Assembly: GCA_945788625.1 (NCBI GenBank)
Contig: CALZMQ010000002.1
Location: 62,001 to 126,000 of the forward strand
Direction: 5' to 3'
From: an uncultured Woeseiaceae bacterium
GTDB taxonomy: Bacteria; Pseudomonadota; Gammaproteobacteria; Steroidobacterales; Woeseiaceae
DNA: 64,000 nucleotides
Of this stretch, positions 49,505-58,962 are shown piece after piece. The position numbers and the translations under genes were made by a program. Under the pieces are notes generated by a model that made no database searches, was not told where the DNA came from, and worked only from the letters and a program-made list of their open reading frames with translations. How positions within the stretch are numbered: position 1 is the first letter of the stretch; each line of letters opens with the position of its first letter.

Positions 49505-49513
49505 TATTATTCT

Positions 49514-49620
49514 TACCCACACAGGGGTGGTTTTTCGACCTGAGATCCTTGTCCGGCCGGTGCCGGACGCCAAGGGAACCCTTAGAACCTGATCCGGCTA
49601 ATACCGGCGTAGGAAGGGAT
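49514..49620 (+). ncRNA. TPP riboswitch (THI element)
   Basis: All invariant parts are present in order: ACAGGGGTGG (from about 49521), CCTGAGATCC (CTGAGA at 49540-49545), a GTCCGG/CCGGAC variable helix, ACCCTTAGAACCTGATCCGG and AATACCGGCGTAGGAAGGGA. The last block, AGGAAGGGA, also serves as the ribosome site of the receptor gene that starts at 49623. High thiamine pyrophosphate should therefore block translation of the receptor. Confidence 0.97.
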
Positions 49621-49622
49621 TC

Positions 49623-51743
49623 ATGAAGTTACTGTTCGTTTTGCGGTCGTTCGCCGCGTCTTGTCTTTTGTTGTTCGCCGCGCAGTCCGGCGCGGACGAT
49701 ACGGACGCTACACTGTTCGACGAAATAATCGTAACCGCGGATTTTCGTGCGCGCAGCGTCGATGAACTCGCGGCCAGCGTCAGCGTTCTGGATGCGGAGT
49801 TCATCGAAGAAAACTCGGTGCAGCACTTCGAAGAACTCGTCAGCGTCGTCCCCAATCTGAACTGGTCGGGCGATGGCCATCGCGCGCGCTACTTCCAGAT
49901 TCGAGGTGTGGGGGAACTCGAACAATACCAGGGCGCGCCCAATCCGTCGGTGGGATTCCTGATCGACGACATCGACTTCAGCGGCATCGGCACGATAGCG
50001 ACCTTGTTCGACGTCGAATCCGTCGAGGTGTTGCGCGGCTCGCAGGGGAGCCGCTACGGGGCGAATGCCCTGGGTGGACTGATCTACGTGAAAAGTGCGG
50101 CGCCGTCGCGCGAACGCGCCGGGCGAGCGCAATTGACGGCCGGCGGCGATGACACACTCTCACTGGGCGTCGCGTTTGGCGGGGCGCTCGACGACGACGA
50201 GAAACTCACGTTTCGCGCGAGCGCCCAGAAGCACGAGAGCAACGGCTTTCGCAGCAATGCCCACGTGGGCCGCAATGACACGAACGGCCGCGACGAGGCG
50301 GCGGCCCGCGTCCGGATGCGTTATCGGCCTTCAGACTCACTCGTGGCCGACCTGTCGATCCTGTACAGTGATATCGACGACGGCTACGATGCCTTCGCGC
50401 TCGACAACGGTTACTCCGTGCTGTCCGACAATCCGGGCAGGGATGCACAGCGAAGTTTCGGTGCCTCGTTGCGGCTGGACTGGTCGGGGCCGGACTTCGC
50501 GACTTTAACGTCATTAACGGCCGTCGCCGATACCGACATCGACTTCAGCTTCGACGCAGACTGGGGAAACGACGACAGCTGGTCCCCGGTGACTTACGAC
50601 TTCGTGTCCCTGAACGACCGCAAGCGCCGCACGATCAGCCAGGAATTCCGATTTGCATCGAGCGATACCGGCCGGTTATTTGCGGACACGACCGATTGGC
50701 TCGTCGGTCTGTATGTGCAAAACCTCGAAGACGAACTGTTGACCGTGAACCGCGGCGTATACCAGGATCCACTCAACCCATTGTTCGACCTCTCGGTGGA
50801 CGATGCATTCGGCAGCGACTACGAGGCAGTGAACACGGCCTTGTTCGGCCAGCTTGATCATGATCTCGGCGATACGACACGGCTGGGCTTCGGCCTGCGT
50901 GTCGAACACCGGGCCACCGACTACGACGATAGCGCCGGTTTGGTGGCGGGCCCCTCGGAGAACATGTGGGGCGGGGAACTGAGCCTGAGCCACGATCATT
51001 CGGATTCTCTGACCAGTTTCGTAAGTGTCTCGAGGGGCTATAAGGCAAGTGGCTTCAACCTCGGCCTGGTGCCGGCCGAGCGCCGTGCGTTCGGCGATGA
51101 GCGGCTCTGGACGGCGGAAGCAGGATTCAAGTCCTCGCTCCTGGACAATGCGCTCAGATTGAACGCTGCGGTTTTCTACAGCCGTCGCGAGGACCAGCAG
51201 GTTCGCACGTCCTTCCAGCTGGTGCCGGGAGATCCGGCATCATTCGGGTTTGCGACCGTTAACGTCGACGAGGGCAGAATGCTGGGCATCGAAGCAGACC
51301 TGCGCTGGTTCCTGTCGGATGCCTGGGAAATATACGCGAACCTCGGCTTGCTGGACGCCACGCTCGGTGACTTCATTGCACCGCTGGACGGCCCCAGCGG
51401 GCGCAACCAGGCGCACGCACCACGTTACACGATCGCTGCTGGCATGGCGTACCGCGGCGCAAACGGGTTTTTCGCTCGAGTTGACGCAACGGCGCGTGAC
51501 GATTTCTATTTCGATGTCAGCCACGATCAACAGTCGAGCGCGTACGAGTTGCTTCATGCCCGCGCAGGGTACGAGCACGACAGCTGGGTCGTGCAGCTCT
51601 GGGCTCGCAACCTGTTCGACAGGCGTTATGCCGTGCGCGGGTTCTTTTTCGGCAATGAACCGCCCGATTTTCCGAATACTCTGTACACACGTCTTGGCGA
51701 TCCGCGCCAGGTCGGTGTGACGATTGAAAAGAGGTTTGACTGA
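49623..51743 (+). CDS. TonB-dependent outer-membrane receptor, thiamine uptake
   Basis: The 706-residue protein has a signal peptide (about 1-23) and a TonB box-like EIIVTA. The plug domain contains YFQIRGVGELEQYQGAPNPS and SVEVLRGSQGSRYGANALGG. The C-terminal barrel includes a final QVGVTIEKRFD strand. The TPP riboswitch just before it points to thiamine or a thiamine derivative as substrate. It overlaps the next gene by one base and leads the salvage operon. Confidence 0.94.
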   Translation: MKLLFVLRSFAASCLLLFAAQSGADDTDATLFDEIIVTADFRARSVDELAASVSVLDAEFIEENSVQHFEELVSVVPNLNWSGDGHRARYFQIRGVGELEQYQGAPNPSVGFLIDDIDFSGIGTIATLFDVESVEVLRGSQGSRYGANALGGLIYVKSAAPSRERAGRAQLTAGGDDTLSLGVAFGGALDDDEKLTFRASAQKHESNGFRSNAHVGRNDTNGRDEAAARVRMRYRPSDSLVADLSILYSDIDDGYDAFALDNGYSVLSDNPGRDAQRSFGASLRLDWSGPDFATLTSLTAVADTDIDFSFDADWGNDDSWSPVTYDFVSLNDRKRRTISQEFRFASSDTGRLFADTTDWLVGLYVQNLEDELLTVNRGVYQDPLNPLFDLSVDDAFGSDYEAVNTALFGQLDHDLGDTTRLGFGLRVEHRATDYDDSAGLVAGPSENMWGGELSLSHDHSDSLTSFVSVSRGYKASGFNLGLVPAERRAFGDERLWTAEAGFKSSLLDNALRLNAAVFYSRREDQQVRTSFQLVPGDPASFGFATVNVDEGRMLGIEADLRWFLSDAWEIYANLGLLDATLGDFIAPLDGPSGRNQAHAPRYTIAAGMAYRGANGFFARVDATARDDFYFDVSHDQQSSAYELLHARAGYEHDSWVVQLWARNLFDRRYAVRGFFFGNEPPDFPNTLYTRLGDPRQVGVTIEKRFD

Positions 51744-51991
51744 TGAAAGTAGCTGTCGACATAAGCCTGTATCCGCTGGATGCGGACTTCATTCCACCTA
51801 TAAAAGACGTCATAGCCCGCCTGAATGCAAATGAGAGACTCGACGTGTGGACAAACGCAATGAGTACCCAGGTGGTTGGCGAATTCGACGATGTGATGCA
51901 GACCCTGCACAAGGAAATCGGTACAACCTTCAAGCAACTGCCGAAGGCCGTGTTCGCGATCAAGATACTCAACAACCCGATACTCGACTAA
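51743..51991 (+). CDS. small thiamine-binding protein (Thiamine_BP/MTH1187-YkoF type)
   Basis: The 82-residue protein MKVAVDISLYPLDADFIPPI, then ERLDVWTNAMSTQVVGEFDD, matches the small Thiamine_BP (PF01910) fold. It has no signal peptide, so it is probably cytoplasmic. It may bind thiamine or its pyrimidine part. Being second in a TPP-riboswitch operon supports this. It overlaps the receptor stop by one base and lies 7 bases before the PnuT-like gene. Confidence 0.8.
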   Translation: MKVAVDISLYPLDADFIPPIKDVIARLNANERLDVWTNAMSTQVVGEFDDVMQTLHKEIGTTFKQLPKAVFAIKILNNPILD

Positions 51992-51998
51992 AGGGCAC

Positions 51999-52607
51999 AT
52001 GGCGCAGATTCTGCAGCAGTTGCTCGAGCAGGCGCGCGCCTTCTCGCCCCTCGAAGTTGTCGCCGTGCTGCTGGCCATTGCGTACCTCGTCCTCGCAATA
52101 CGGCAGATCATCTGGTGCTGGTTGTGTGCGGGCATCAGTACCGCGATCTACGTGTGGTTGTTTCTGGATGCAAAGCTGTACATGGAGTCCGCCCTCAATG
52201 CCTTCTATTTCGGCATGGCAATCTATGGCTGGAGTGTCTGGTCGTCCGGTCGTACAGCTGATCACGAGCGTCCGGTGGTCGTCTGGCCGATTCGAACGCA
52301 CGTCGCGGCGATTCTCACGATCATCGCCGTAAGCGCGGTGAACGGATACCTGCTGACCGTGCGGACCGACGCGGCATTCCCGTACATCGATTCGTTCACG
52401 ACCTGGTCGGCGATCTGGGCAACGTTCCTGGTCGCGCGCAAGGTGCTCGAGAACTGGTGGTACTGGCTCGTCATCGATACCGGGTCGATTTTTATTTACT
52501 GGGTCCGCGACCTGGAACTGACCGCCGTGTTGTTTGTGCTGTATGTCATCATGATTCCGTTCGGCCTCATTAGCTGGACGCGCTCCATGCGCGAGCAGGC
52601 GGCGTGA
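51999..52607 (+). CDS. pnuT: PnuT-like thiamine transporter (PnuC family)
   Basis: The 202-residue protein has about seven membrane helices and the PnuC family marks (IIWCWLCAGISTAIYVWLF, YFGMAIYGWSVW, NWWYWLVID). PnuC relatives in TPP-regulated operons carry thiamine and are called PnuT. They work by facilitated diffusion and need a kinase to trap the substrate, and a kinase-like gene follows with a 4-base overlap. Confidence 0.9.
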   Translation: MAQILQQLLEQARAFSPLEVVAVLLAIAYLVLAIRQIIWCWLCAGISTAIYVWLFLDAKLYMESALNAFYFGMAIYGWSVWSSGRTADHERPVVVWPIRTHVAAILTIIAVSAVNGYLLTVRTDAAFPYIDSFTTWSAIWATFLVARKVLENWWYWLVIDTGSIFIYWVRDLELTAVLFVLYVIMIPFGLISWTRSMREQAA

Positions 52608-53416
52608 GTTTCGAGCGAACACCCGGGGACGTCATTCGCGACTTGCCGGAGTGGCGCGGTGCGACCTGGACCGAGCTCGGCGGCGGGCTGACGAATCGCA
52701 CCTGGCGCCTGGAAAAGCATGGCCGCAAGGCCGTGCTCAAGATCGACGAATTCGAACGCGAGGCGCCCTACAATTCGCGGCCCGCGGAAGCAGCTGTGCA
52801 ATCCACTGCTGCGCGCGCCGGGCTTGCCGCTCGCGTGCTGCACGCGGATTCGCAGGTCTACCTGGCCGAATACATGGAGGGCACAGTCTGGGAACCGGCG
52901 TGCCTCGAACAACCGGCAAACATCGAACGACTCGCCGCAGCTTTGCGCCGCCTGCATGCGCTGCCGCTTTCGGGACGCCCGTTCGATGCGGCCGTGGCGG
53001 CGAAGCGCTACGTGAAGAAGATAGAGAACCCGGAGCAGGAACCGGTCGCGGAGTGCCTGGATATCGTCGACAGCATGCAACTCCCGCAAAACCTGTGCTG
53101 CTGTCACAACGACCTGGTTGCGGAGAACATCATCTCGACGCCGGCGCTCAGGTTTCTCGACTGGGAGTACGCCTGTGACAACGACCCGTTCTTCGACCTG
53201 GCAACGATCGTGGAGCATCACGAGTTGAGCGAGCAACAATCGAAGATCTTGCTGGATGCCTACTTCGACGGTTGCGGAGAGCGCTGGCACGCCAATCTCA
53301 GGCAGCAGCGGACGCTGTATCTTGCCTTGCTGTGGTTGTGGCTGGCATCGCGCCCCGGGGTCCCCGGGCACGAGTTGCAACGGGTCCGGGAGCGTCTGTC
53401 TACCAGCGGTTCCTGA
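52604..53416 (+). CDS. thiamine kinase-like APH-fold protein
   Basis: The 270-residue protein starts at a GTG (52604), overlapping the transporter by 4 bases. It has a GGGLTNRTWRL nucleotide loop, the catalytic CHNDLVAENII block and the metal-binding DWEYACDNDPFFDLATI block of choline/thiamine kinases. In this operon it would phosphorylate imported thiamine to trap it. A close relative, choline kinase, is the main alternative. Its end overlaps the convergent gloB by 17 bases. Confidence 0.87.
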   Translation: MSFERTPGDVIRDLPEWRGATWTELGGGLTNRTWRLEKHGRKAVLKIDEFEREAPYNSRPAEAAVQSTAARAGLAARVLHADSQVYLAEYMEGTVWEPACLEQPANIERLAAALRRLHALPLSGRPFDAAVAAKRYVKKIENPEQEPVAECLDIVDSMQLPQNLCCCHNDLVAENIISTPALRFLDWEYACDNDPFFDLATIVEHHELSEQQSKILLDAYFDGCGERWHANLRQQRTLYLALLWLWLASRPGVPGHELQRVRERLSTSGS

Positions 53417-54191
53417 GCTCGCGCAGCTTGAGAAAAACCGCACGCGGGTCGGGGTTGTCGCCGATTTCCGGGAATTCATCGGCGAGCTTCGCTACGACCG
53501 ACGGGCTTTGCAAGCGAAAGAACGTGTTGATGTCGCGTTCCTTGCCGATCGTGGTTACGAGTGCGTTCGCGGGATCCTGGTTCTCGTAATCGCCGATCAT
53601 CCGCCGCGCGACTTCGTTGTCGGGCTCCCGGTCGAGGGTGAAAGCGAGGTTGTTCAGCAGGTAGTCGTGGCCCGGATACACCAGCGTATCGTCGCCGAGC
53701 AAATCGAGTTGTTTTTCAAACGTGTCGAACAGTTCTTCCGGGTGGCCGCCGTTGTGGCAATTGCCCGCGCCGGCATTGAACAGAGTGTCACCACTGAATA
53801 ATCCGGGCTGGTCTGTCTGCGACAACAGGCAGATGTGGCTCATCGTGTGGCCCGGCGTGTCCAGGCATTGCAGTTCCACGGTCGTGCCCACCTTGATGAT
53901 GTCGCCGGCGCCGACGCCAACGTCCATGCCCGGTATGCGGTTTTTCGCATTCTTGTGCGCGATGACTTTGGCGCCGGTCGCCTGGACAACGCCTTTGTTG
54001 CCGCCAGTGTGGTCGCCATGCTCGTGCGTATTCAATACTTGCCGGATGGTCCAGCCGCGGTCCGCCGCGGTCGCCAGGCATTTGCGAAAATCGAGAGGGT
54101 CGATGGCCAGTGCCTCACCTGTCTCGGCACAGGCGATCAGGTAATTGAAGTTTCGATAGGCGTTGCCGGTCCAGATTTGCTCGACGATCAT
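53400..54191 (-). CDS. gloB: hydroxyacylglutathione hydrolase (glyoxalase II)
   Basis: The 263-residue metallo-beta-lactamase-fold protein has the metal motif HEHGDH at residues 56-61, the GHTMSHICLLS and SGDTLFNAGAGNCHNGGHPE ligand blocks, and the glyoxalase-II C-terminal domain (TIGKERDINTFFRLQSP). It hydrolyses S-lactoylglutathione to lactate and glutathione. It overlaps the amidohydrolase gene by 4 bases, so the two are coupled. Confidence 0.94.
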   Translation of the reverse strand: MIVEQIWTGNAYRNFNYLIACAETGEALAIDPLDFRKCLATAADRGWTIRQVLNTHEHGDHTGGNKGVVQATGAKVIAHKNAKNRIPGMDVGVGAGDIIKVGTTVELQCLDTPGHTMSHICLLSQTDQPGLFSGDTLFNAGAGNCHNGGHPEELFDTFEKQLDLLGDDTLVYPGHDYLLNNLAFTLDREPDNEVARRMIGDYENQDPANALVTTIGKERDINTFFRLQSPSVVAKLADEFPEIGDNPDPRAVFLKLRELRNRW

Positions 54192-55861
54192 TGCTCATTT
54201 GCCTCCATGTCCCGATCGTACACTTTTTCGCCGCCGACCCAGGTTTGCAGGACCACGATGTCGTCGATTTCTGCCGCAGGGACCGTGAAATAGTTGCGAT
54301 CGATGAGTATGAAATCGGCCCATTTGCCCGGCTCGAGGCTGCCGAGCCGGTCCTCCTGCCGCGCGGCGTAGGCTGCCGCATACGTGAATGAATGCAGTGC
54401 TTCGGCCCTGCTCAGCGCCTGGTCGGGGTACCAGCCTCCGTCAGGCTCGCCGTCTCGTCCCTGCCGCGTGACGGCAGCGTAAAGGCCGTGGAACGGGTTC
54501 GACCGTTCGACGGGAAAATCCGAACCGCTCGCGATGACGGCGCCGGCGTTGAGCAGGCGCCGCCATGCGTAGCCGCCCTGTATACGCTGTGGGCCGATGC
54601 GGTCTTCGGCCATATTCTTGTCGCTGGTCGCATGCGTGGGCTGCATCGAAGCGATGACACCGAGTTCAGCGAAGCGGGGAATGTCCTCCAGGGCGATGAC
54701 CTGGGCGTGCTCGATACGATTGCGATACGCCGACCGCTTCCCCTTTTGTGCGCGCTCGAGCGCGTTCAAAGCCATCCTGTTGCCGAGATCGCCGATAGCG
54801 TGAATCGCAACCTGGAATCCCATGCCGTTGGCCCTGGCGACGAATGCGTCAAGCTCACGCTGCGTCCAGAACGGCAGGCCGCGGTTTTCCGCGTCGTCGG
54901 AATACGGTTCTATCATCGCCGCGCCGCGGCTGCCCAGTGCGCCGTCGGCATACAACTTGACGGAGGCGATCTCCAGGCGATCGTTGCCGAAACCGTGCAA
55001 TGGTTTCGCGATTGCGTCCAACACTTCGCCGGTACCGGATATCATTGCGTAAATACGCAGATCGAGTTCCTTGTTGTCGGCCATCGAAATGTAGACCTCG
55101 GCGTTCATGAGGTCGTTGCCGGCGTCATGGACGCCGGTTATTCCCTCTGCTACCAGCGCCCTCTGGGCGCGCAGCAACGCCTCGCGGTAACTCATTCTGT
55201 CCGGAGTGGGCACATGACGGCCGATGAGACCCATGGCACTGTCGATGAAGACGCCGGTCGCATGCCCGTTATCGTCACGTATGATCCGGCCACCGACCGG
55301 GTCAGGCGTGTCGTCGTCGATACCGGCGATCTGCATCGCTTTGCTGTTTGCCCAACCCGCATGACCGTCAACACGGCGCAGCCATACCGGCCGGTCGTTG
55401 ACAACCGCGTCGATGTGCGCGGCCGTCGGAAATTTCTTGACCGGCCACAGGACCTGGTTCCAGCCATGCCCGAGTATCCATCGAGCGTGCGGATTCCGCT
55501 CTGCGAAATCGCTGATCGAGGCAGCCGCATCGACGACGCTCGGCACACCGGCGAGGTCGAGGTTGATCTTGAGCATGCCGAGGCTCAGGACGTGTGCATG
55601 AGCGTCGATCAGCCCGGGCAGTACGGTGCGACCCTTGCCGTCGATTCGCGATGCGTCTTTATTCGCGGCCAGCAGGTCTTCATCGCCGATCGCGACGATC
55701 CGGCCCTCGTCGTTGAATACCAGCACCGAGAATTCGCGAACCCCCCCGGCGCTCGACGTGTATCCGCTGATATTGTGGAGCGCCGTGGCGGCCCCCGCAG
55801 GGCCACAGAAAACAGCGAGTATCAAGCCGCAAGATAATGATTTGAAAGGCAAATTGAGCAA
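54188..55861 (-). CDS. secreted YtcJ-type amidohydrolase
   Basis: I place the start at a TTG at 55861, with AGGGA about 6 bases upstream. The frame is open to a GTG at 55909. The protein then begins with a signal peptide (LLNLPFKSLSCGLILAVFCG). The amidohydrolase (PF07969) has the metal HAHV motif at about residue 87 (LPGLIDAHAHVLSLG) and later LRRVDGHAGWANS, RIEHAQVIALEDIP and ASGSDFPVERSNPF. It resembles secreted hydrolases of unknown substrate, with a role in peptide or amide scavenging. Confidence 0.9.
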   Translation of the reverse strand: MLNLPFKSLSCGLILAVFCGPAGAATALHNISGYTSSAGGVREFSVLVFNDEGRIVAIGDEDLLAANKDASRIDGKGRTVLPGLIDAHAHVLSLGMLKINLDLAGVPSVVDAAASISDFAERNPHARWILGHGWNQVLWPVKKFPTAAHIDAVVNDRPVWLRRVDGHAGWANSKAMQIAGIDDDTPDPVGGRIIRDDNGHATGVFIDSAMGLIGRHVPTPDRMSYREALLRAQRALVAEGITGVHDAGNDLMNAEVYISMADNKELDLRIYAMISGTGEVLDAIAKPLHGFGNDRLEIASVKLYADGALGSRGAAMIEPYSDDAENRGLPFWTQRELDAFVARANGMGFQVAIHAIGDLGNRMALNALERAQKGKRSAYRNRIEHAQVIALEDIPRFAELGVIASMQPTHATSDKNMAEDRIGPQRIQGGYAWRRLLNAGAVIASGSDFPVERSNPFHGLYAAVTRQGRDGEPDGGWYPDQALSRAEALHSFTYAAAYAARQEDRLGSLEPGKWADFILIDRNYFTVPAAEIDDIVVLQTWVGGEKVYDRDMEANEQ

Positions 55862-56004
55862 TAGCGTTCCCTGGTCAAGGTGGTCGAAGCAGTAGCGTGT
55901 TGCGGTCACCCACGATGCGTCGTGGCGCGTGGCACGATAACATTGACCTCTTTTGCACGCGGCATGTCAAACCCGGCCGTATGGAAACCACCTGGAGTAT
56001 CGCA

Positions 56005-58944
56005 ATGAAGAAGCTGACCACCAGCTTGATCCTTTTGTTCGCCGTTTCGATTCTTGTCGCCGCCTGCGGCCAGCGGTCGGAAACGCCCGAGGCACCAGCG
56101 GCAGAGGCGAGCAGTTCGAAGATATTCGACATACCGTACCTGATGCGTGATCTCGACAATGGCCTGCGCGTCATCGTCGTTCCTACGGATTATCCCGACA
56201 TCGTGTCGATACAGATCCCGGTGCAGACCGGTTCGCGCAATGAAGTCGAACCCGGCAAATCGGGTTTCGCTCATTTCTTCGAGCACATGATGTTCCGCGG
56301 TACGGAGGCGTATCCGCCCGACGTTTACGGCGACATACTGAAGAAGGCCGGCGCAGACCAGAACGCCTACACGACCGACGATTACACCAACTACCACATT
56401 ACGTTCACCAAGGACGACCTGGAAAAAGTCATCGAGCTCGAGGCCGATCGATTCCAGAACCTGAAATTCTCCGAGGAGCAGTTTCGCACCGAAGCACTGG
56501 CCGTCAAGGGCGAGTACCTGAAGAACTTCTCCAATCCGATTCAGAAGTTGTTCGAGCGCGTCAGCGACCTGATGTACACGCAGCACACCTACAAACACAC
56601 GACCATGGGCTTCATCGAGGATATCGAGGCTATGCCGGACCAGATGGAATACGCCAACGTGTTCTTCGACCGGTGGTATCGGCCTGAGAAGACTGTCGTG
56701 ATACTCGTCGGCGATGTGGATGCCGAGGAAACCTTCGAACTGGTGAAAAAGTACTGGGGTGGCTGGGAACGTGGCGACTACGATGTGGATATCCCGGTCG
56801 AGCCCCCGCTGGACGGTCCGAAGTACGAGCACCTCGTCTGGGAGAGCCCGACCCAGCCCTGGCTCGCCATGACGTATCGCGGGCCGGCCTACGAACCGAC
56901 CGAGAAGGACATGCCGTCGCTGGACCTGGTTTCGTCGATCTACTTCTCGGAGTCATCCGATCTCTACCAGAAGCTGGTCATACAGGAACAGGCGGTCGAC
57001 CAGTTGTTCGGCTATTTCCCGGACCAGAAGGACCCCGGTATGTTGATGATTGCGGCGCGCCTGACCGACGTCGCGAACGCCGCCAGCGTGCGCGATGCCA
57101 TCAATGCCACGCTGGCGGAGGCGCGTACGGAACTGGTACCCGCAAGCAAGGTAGAGGAAACGAAGTCGCGACTGCGCTACGGCTTTACCTCGCGGCTTGA
57201 TAACTCGTCCGGCATCGCGGAAACGCTCGCGGCTTTTGTGCACTTTTCCCGCACGCCCGAAACCGTGAACGAAGTCTATGATACCTACGACTCCCTGACG
57301 GCGAACGACCTGCGCGAAGTGGCAAACCGATATTTCGTCGACAGCCAGCGAGTGACGTTTACACTCGCCAACGACGCAAGCGTCCCGGGCTTCGGTACCG
57401 TGGCATCGGTCGACGAACTCGTGGCCTCGGCCGGAATGTCGGATGCAGCCGACGAGCCCACTGCCACGGAAGCAATGTCCGAACTCGTGGTTGCCCCAAC
57501 TGATGAGCCTGTGCCTGTGTCGTTCATCGCCAATCAATCGTCGTCGTCGCCGCTCGTGGACGTTGCCTTTGTCGTGCATACCGGTGCCGGCTTCGACCCG
57601 CAAGGCAAGAAAGGCCTTGCGGCGCTGACTGCGGCGATGGTCTCCGACGCTGGCTCCGAAGCCCTTTCGATCGAGCAGATAAACGACGCGATGTACCCGA
57701 TCGCCGCCGGTTTCAATGCGCAGGTCGACAAGGAAATGACGCGCCTCTCCGGGCAGGTGCACAAGGACAACCTGGAAACCTGGTACTCACTCGTGCGCGG
57801 CCAGTTGCTGTTCCCGGCCTGGTCCGAAAACGACTTCGACCGCATCAAGACGCAACTGACGAATGCGATACGCACCGACCTGGTCGGTAACAACGACGAG
57901 GAACTGGGCAAGGAATATCTGTATGCATCCATCTACGGCCCGGAACACCCTTATGGGGCCTACAATCTCGGTGCGTCCGGTGATATCGAGTCGATAACGC
58001 TCGACGACGTCAAGGGCTTTTACAACGACAACTATACGGTCACGAATGTCACCGTTGCGCTGGCCGGCGGCTATCCGGATTCGTTCGCTAAAGCTGTCGG
58101 TAACGACCTGCAGAAGCTCGCCGCGGGCGAACGCAGCATGTTGCAGGTCCCGCCGGCGCGGATGCCGGAGGGTCGTGAGGCGGTCCTCATCGAGAAGGAA
58201 ACGCCGGCGGTTGCCGTGTCTTTCGGTTTTCCGATCGAATTGCGTCGCGGCGATCCCGACTGGGTCGCGCTCTGGCTGGTGCGCTCGTACTTTGGCGAAC
58301 ACCGAAGTTCCAATAGCCATCTCTATCATCGCATTCGCGAGACCCGCGGGATGAACTACGGCGATTATGCATATATCGAGTATTTCCCCCGCGGCATGTT
58401 CCAGTTTCACCCGGACACCAATCTCGCCCGCCAGCAACAGATCTTCCAGGTTTGGCTGCGCCCGCTGCGGGATAACAATGACGCACACTTCGCGACCCGC
58501 ACGGCGATGTTCGAGTTGCAAAAACTGATCGACGAAGGCATGAGCGAATCGGACTTCGAAACGACGCGCGCGTTTCTTTCGAAGTTCGTCAGCCTGCTGA
58601 TGGACGGGCAGTCGCGCCAGCTTGGTTACGCCGTCGACAGCCAGCACTACCAGATCGACAATTTCGCGAACTACGTGCGTGACGGGCTGGAGAGCCTGAC
58701 GCTGGCCGACGTCAATCGCGTCATTCGGGAAAACCTGGACAGCGATGACATACAGTACGTCTTCGTCACTCGCGATGCCGACGATTTGCGGCAACGCCTG
58801 GTCAGCGACCAGGCCTCACCGATCAGTTACGACGGTGAGAGACCACAGGAATTGCTCGATGAAGACAAGACCATTGCCGCTATTCCACTCGGTTTCGCGG
58901 ACGACAAGGTCACGGTGGTCGCGGCCGAGGACGTATTCAAGTAG
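56005..58944 (+). CDS. M16 family metallopeptidase lipoprotein
   Basis: The ATG at 56005 follows GGAG. The 979-residue protein has a lipobox (LVAAC, Cys21). It has a first peptidase unit with HFFEH at residues 90-94 and downstream EADRFQNLKFSEEQF. A second, inactive-looking unit begins around 515 (SSSPLVDVAFVVHTGAGFDP). The long two-unit layout matches pitrilysin-like M16 enzymes. It would sit in the outer membrane facing the periplasm. The next gene starts 18 bases later. Confidence 0.93.
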   Translation: MKKLTTSLILLFAVSILVAACGQRSETPEAPAAEASSSKIFDIPYLMRDLDNGLRVIVVPTDYPDIVSIQIPVQTGSRNEVEPGKSGFAHFFEHMMFRGTEAYPPDVYGDILKKAGADQNAYTTDDYTNYHITFTKDDLEKVIELEADRFQNLKFSEEQFRTEALAVKGEYLKNFSNPIQKLFERVSDLMYTQHTYKHTTMGFIEDIEAMPDQMEYANVFFDRWYRPEKTVVILVGDVDAEETFELVKKYWGGWERGDYDVDIPVEPPLDGPKYEHLVWESPTQPWLAMTYRGPAYEPTEKDMPSLDLVSSIYFSESSDLYQKLVIQEQAVDQLFGYFPDQKDPGMLMIAARLTDVANAASVRDAINATLAEARTELVPASKVEETKSRLRYGFTSRLDNSSGIAETLAAFVHFSRTPETVNEVYDTYDSLTANDLREVANRYFVDSQRVTFTLANDASVPGFGTVASVDELVASAGMSDAADEPTATEAMSELVVAPTDEPVPVSFIANQSSSSPLVDVAFVVHTGAGFDPQGKKGLAALTAAMVSDAGSEALSIEQINDAMYPIAAGFNAQVDKEMTRLSGQVHKDNLETWYSLVRGQLLFPAWSENDFDRIKTQLTNAIRTDLVGNNDEELGKEYLYASIYGPEHPYGAYNLGASGDIESITLDDVKGFYNDNYTVTNVTVALAGGYPDSFAKAVGNDLQKLAAGERSMLQVPPARMPEGREAVLIEKETPAVAVSFGFPIELRRGDPDWVALWLVRSYFGEHRSSNSHLYHRIRETRGMNYGDYAYIEYFPRGMFQFHPDTNLARQQQIFQVWLRPLRDNNDAHFATRTAMFELQKLIDEGMSESDFETTRAFLSKFVSLLMDGQSRQLGYAVDSQHYQIDNFANYVRDGLESLTLADVNRVIRENLDSDDIQYVFVTRDADDLRQRLVSDQASPISYDGERPQELLDEDKTIAAIPLGFADDKVTVVAAEDVFK

Positions 58945-58962
58945 AGGCCAAGGGGTCACCAC

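Noticed and set aside
54392..55837. 481-residue plus-strand frame opposite the amidohydrolase
   Set aside because: It is an antisense shadow of a gene with clear amidohydrolase motifs.
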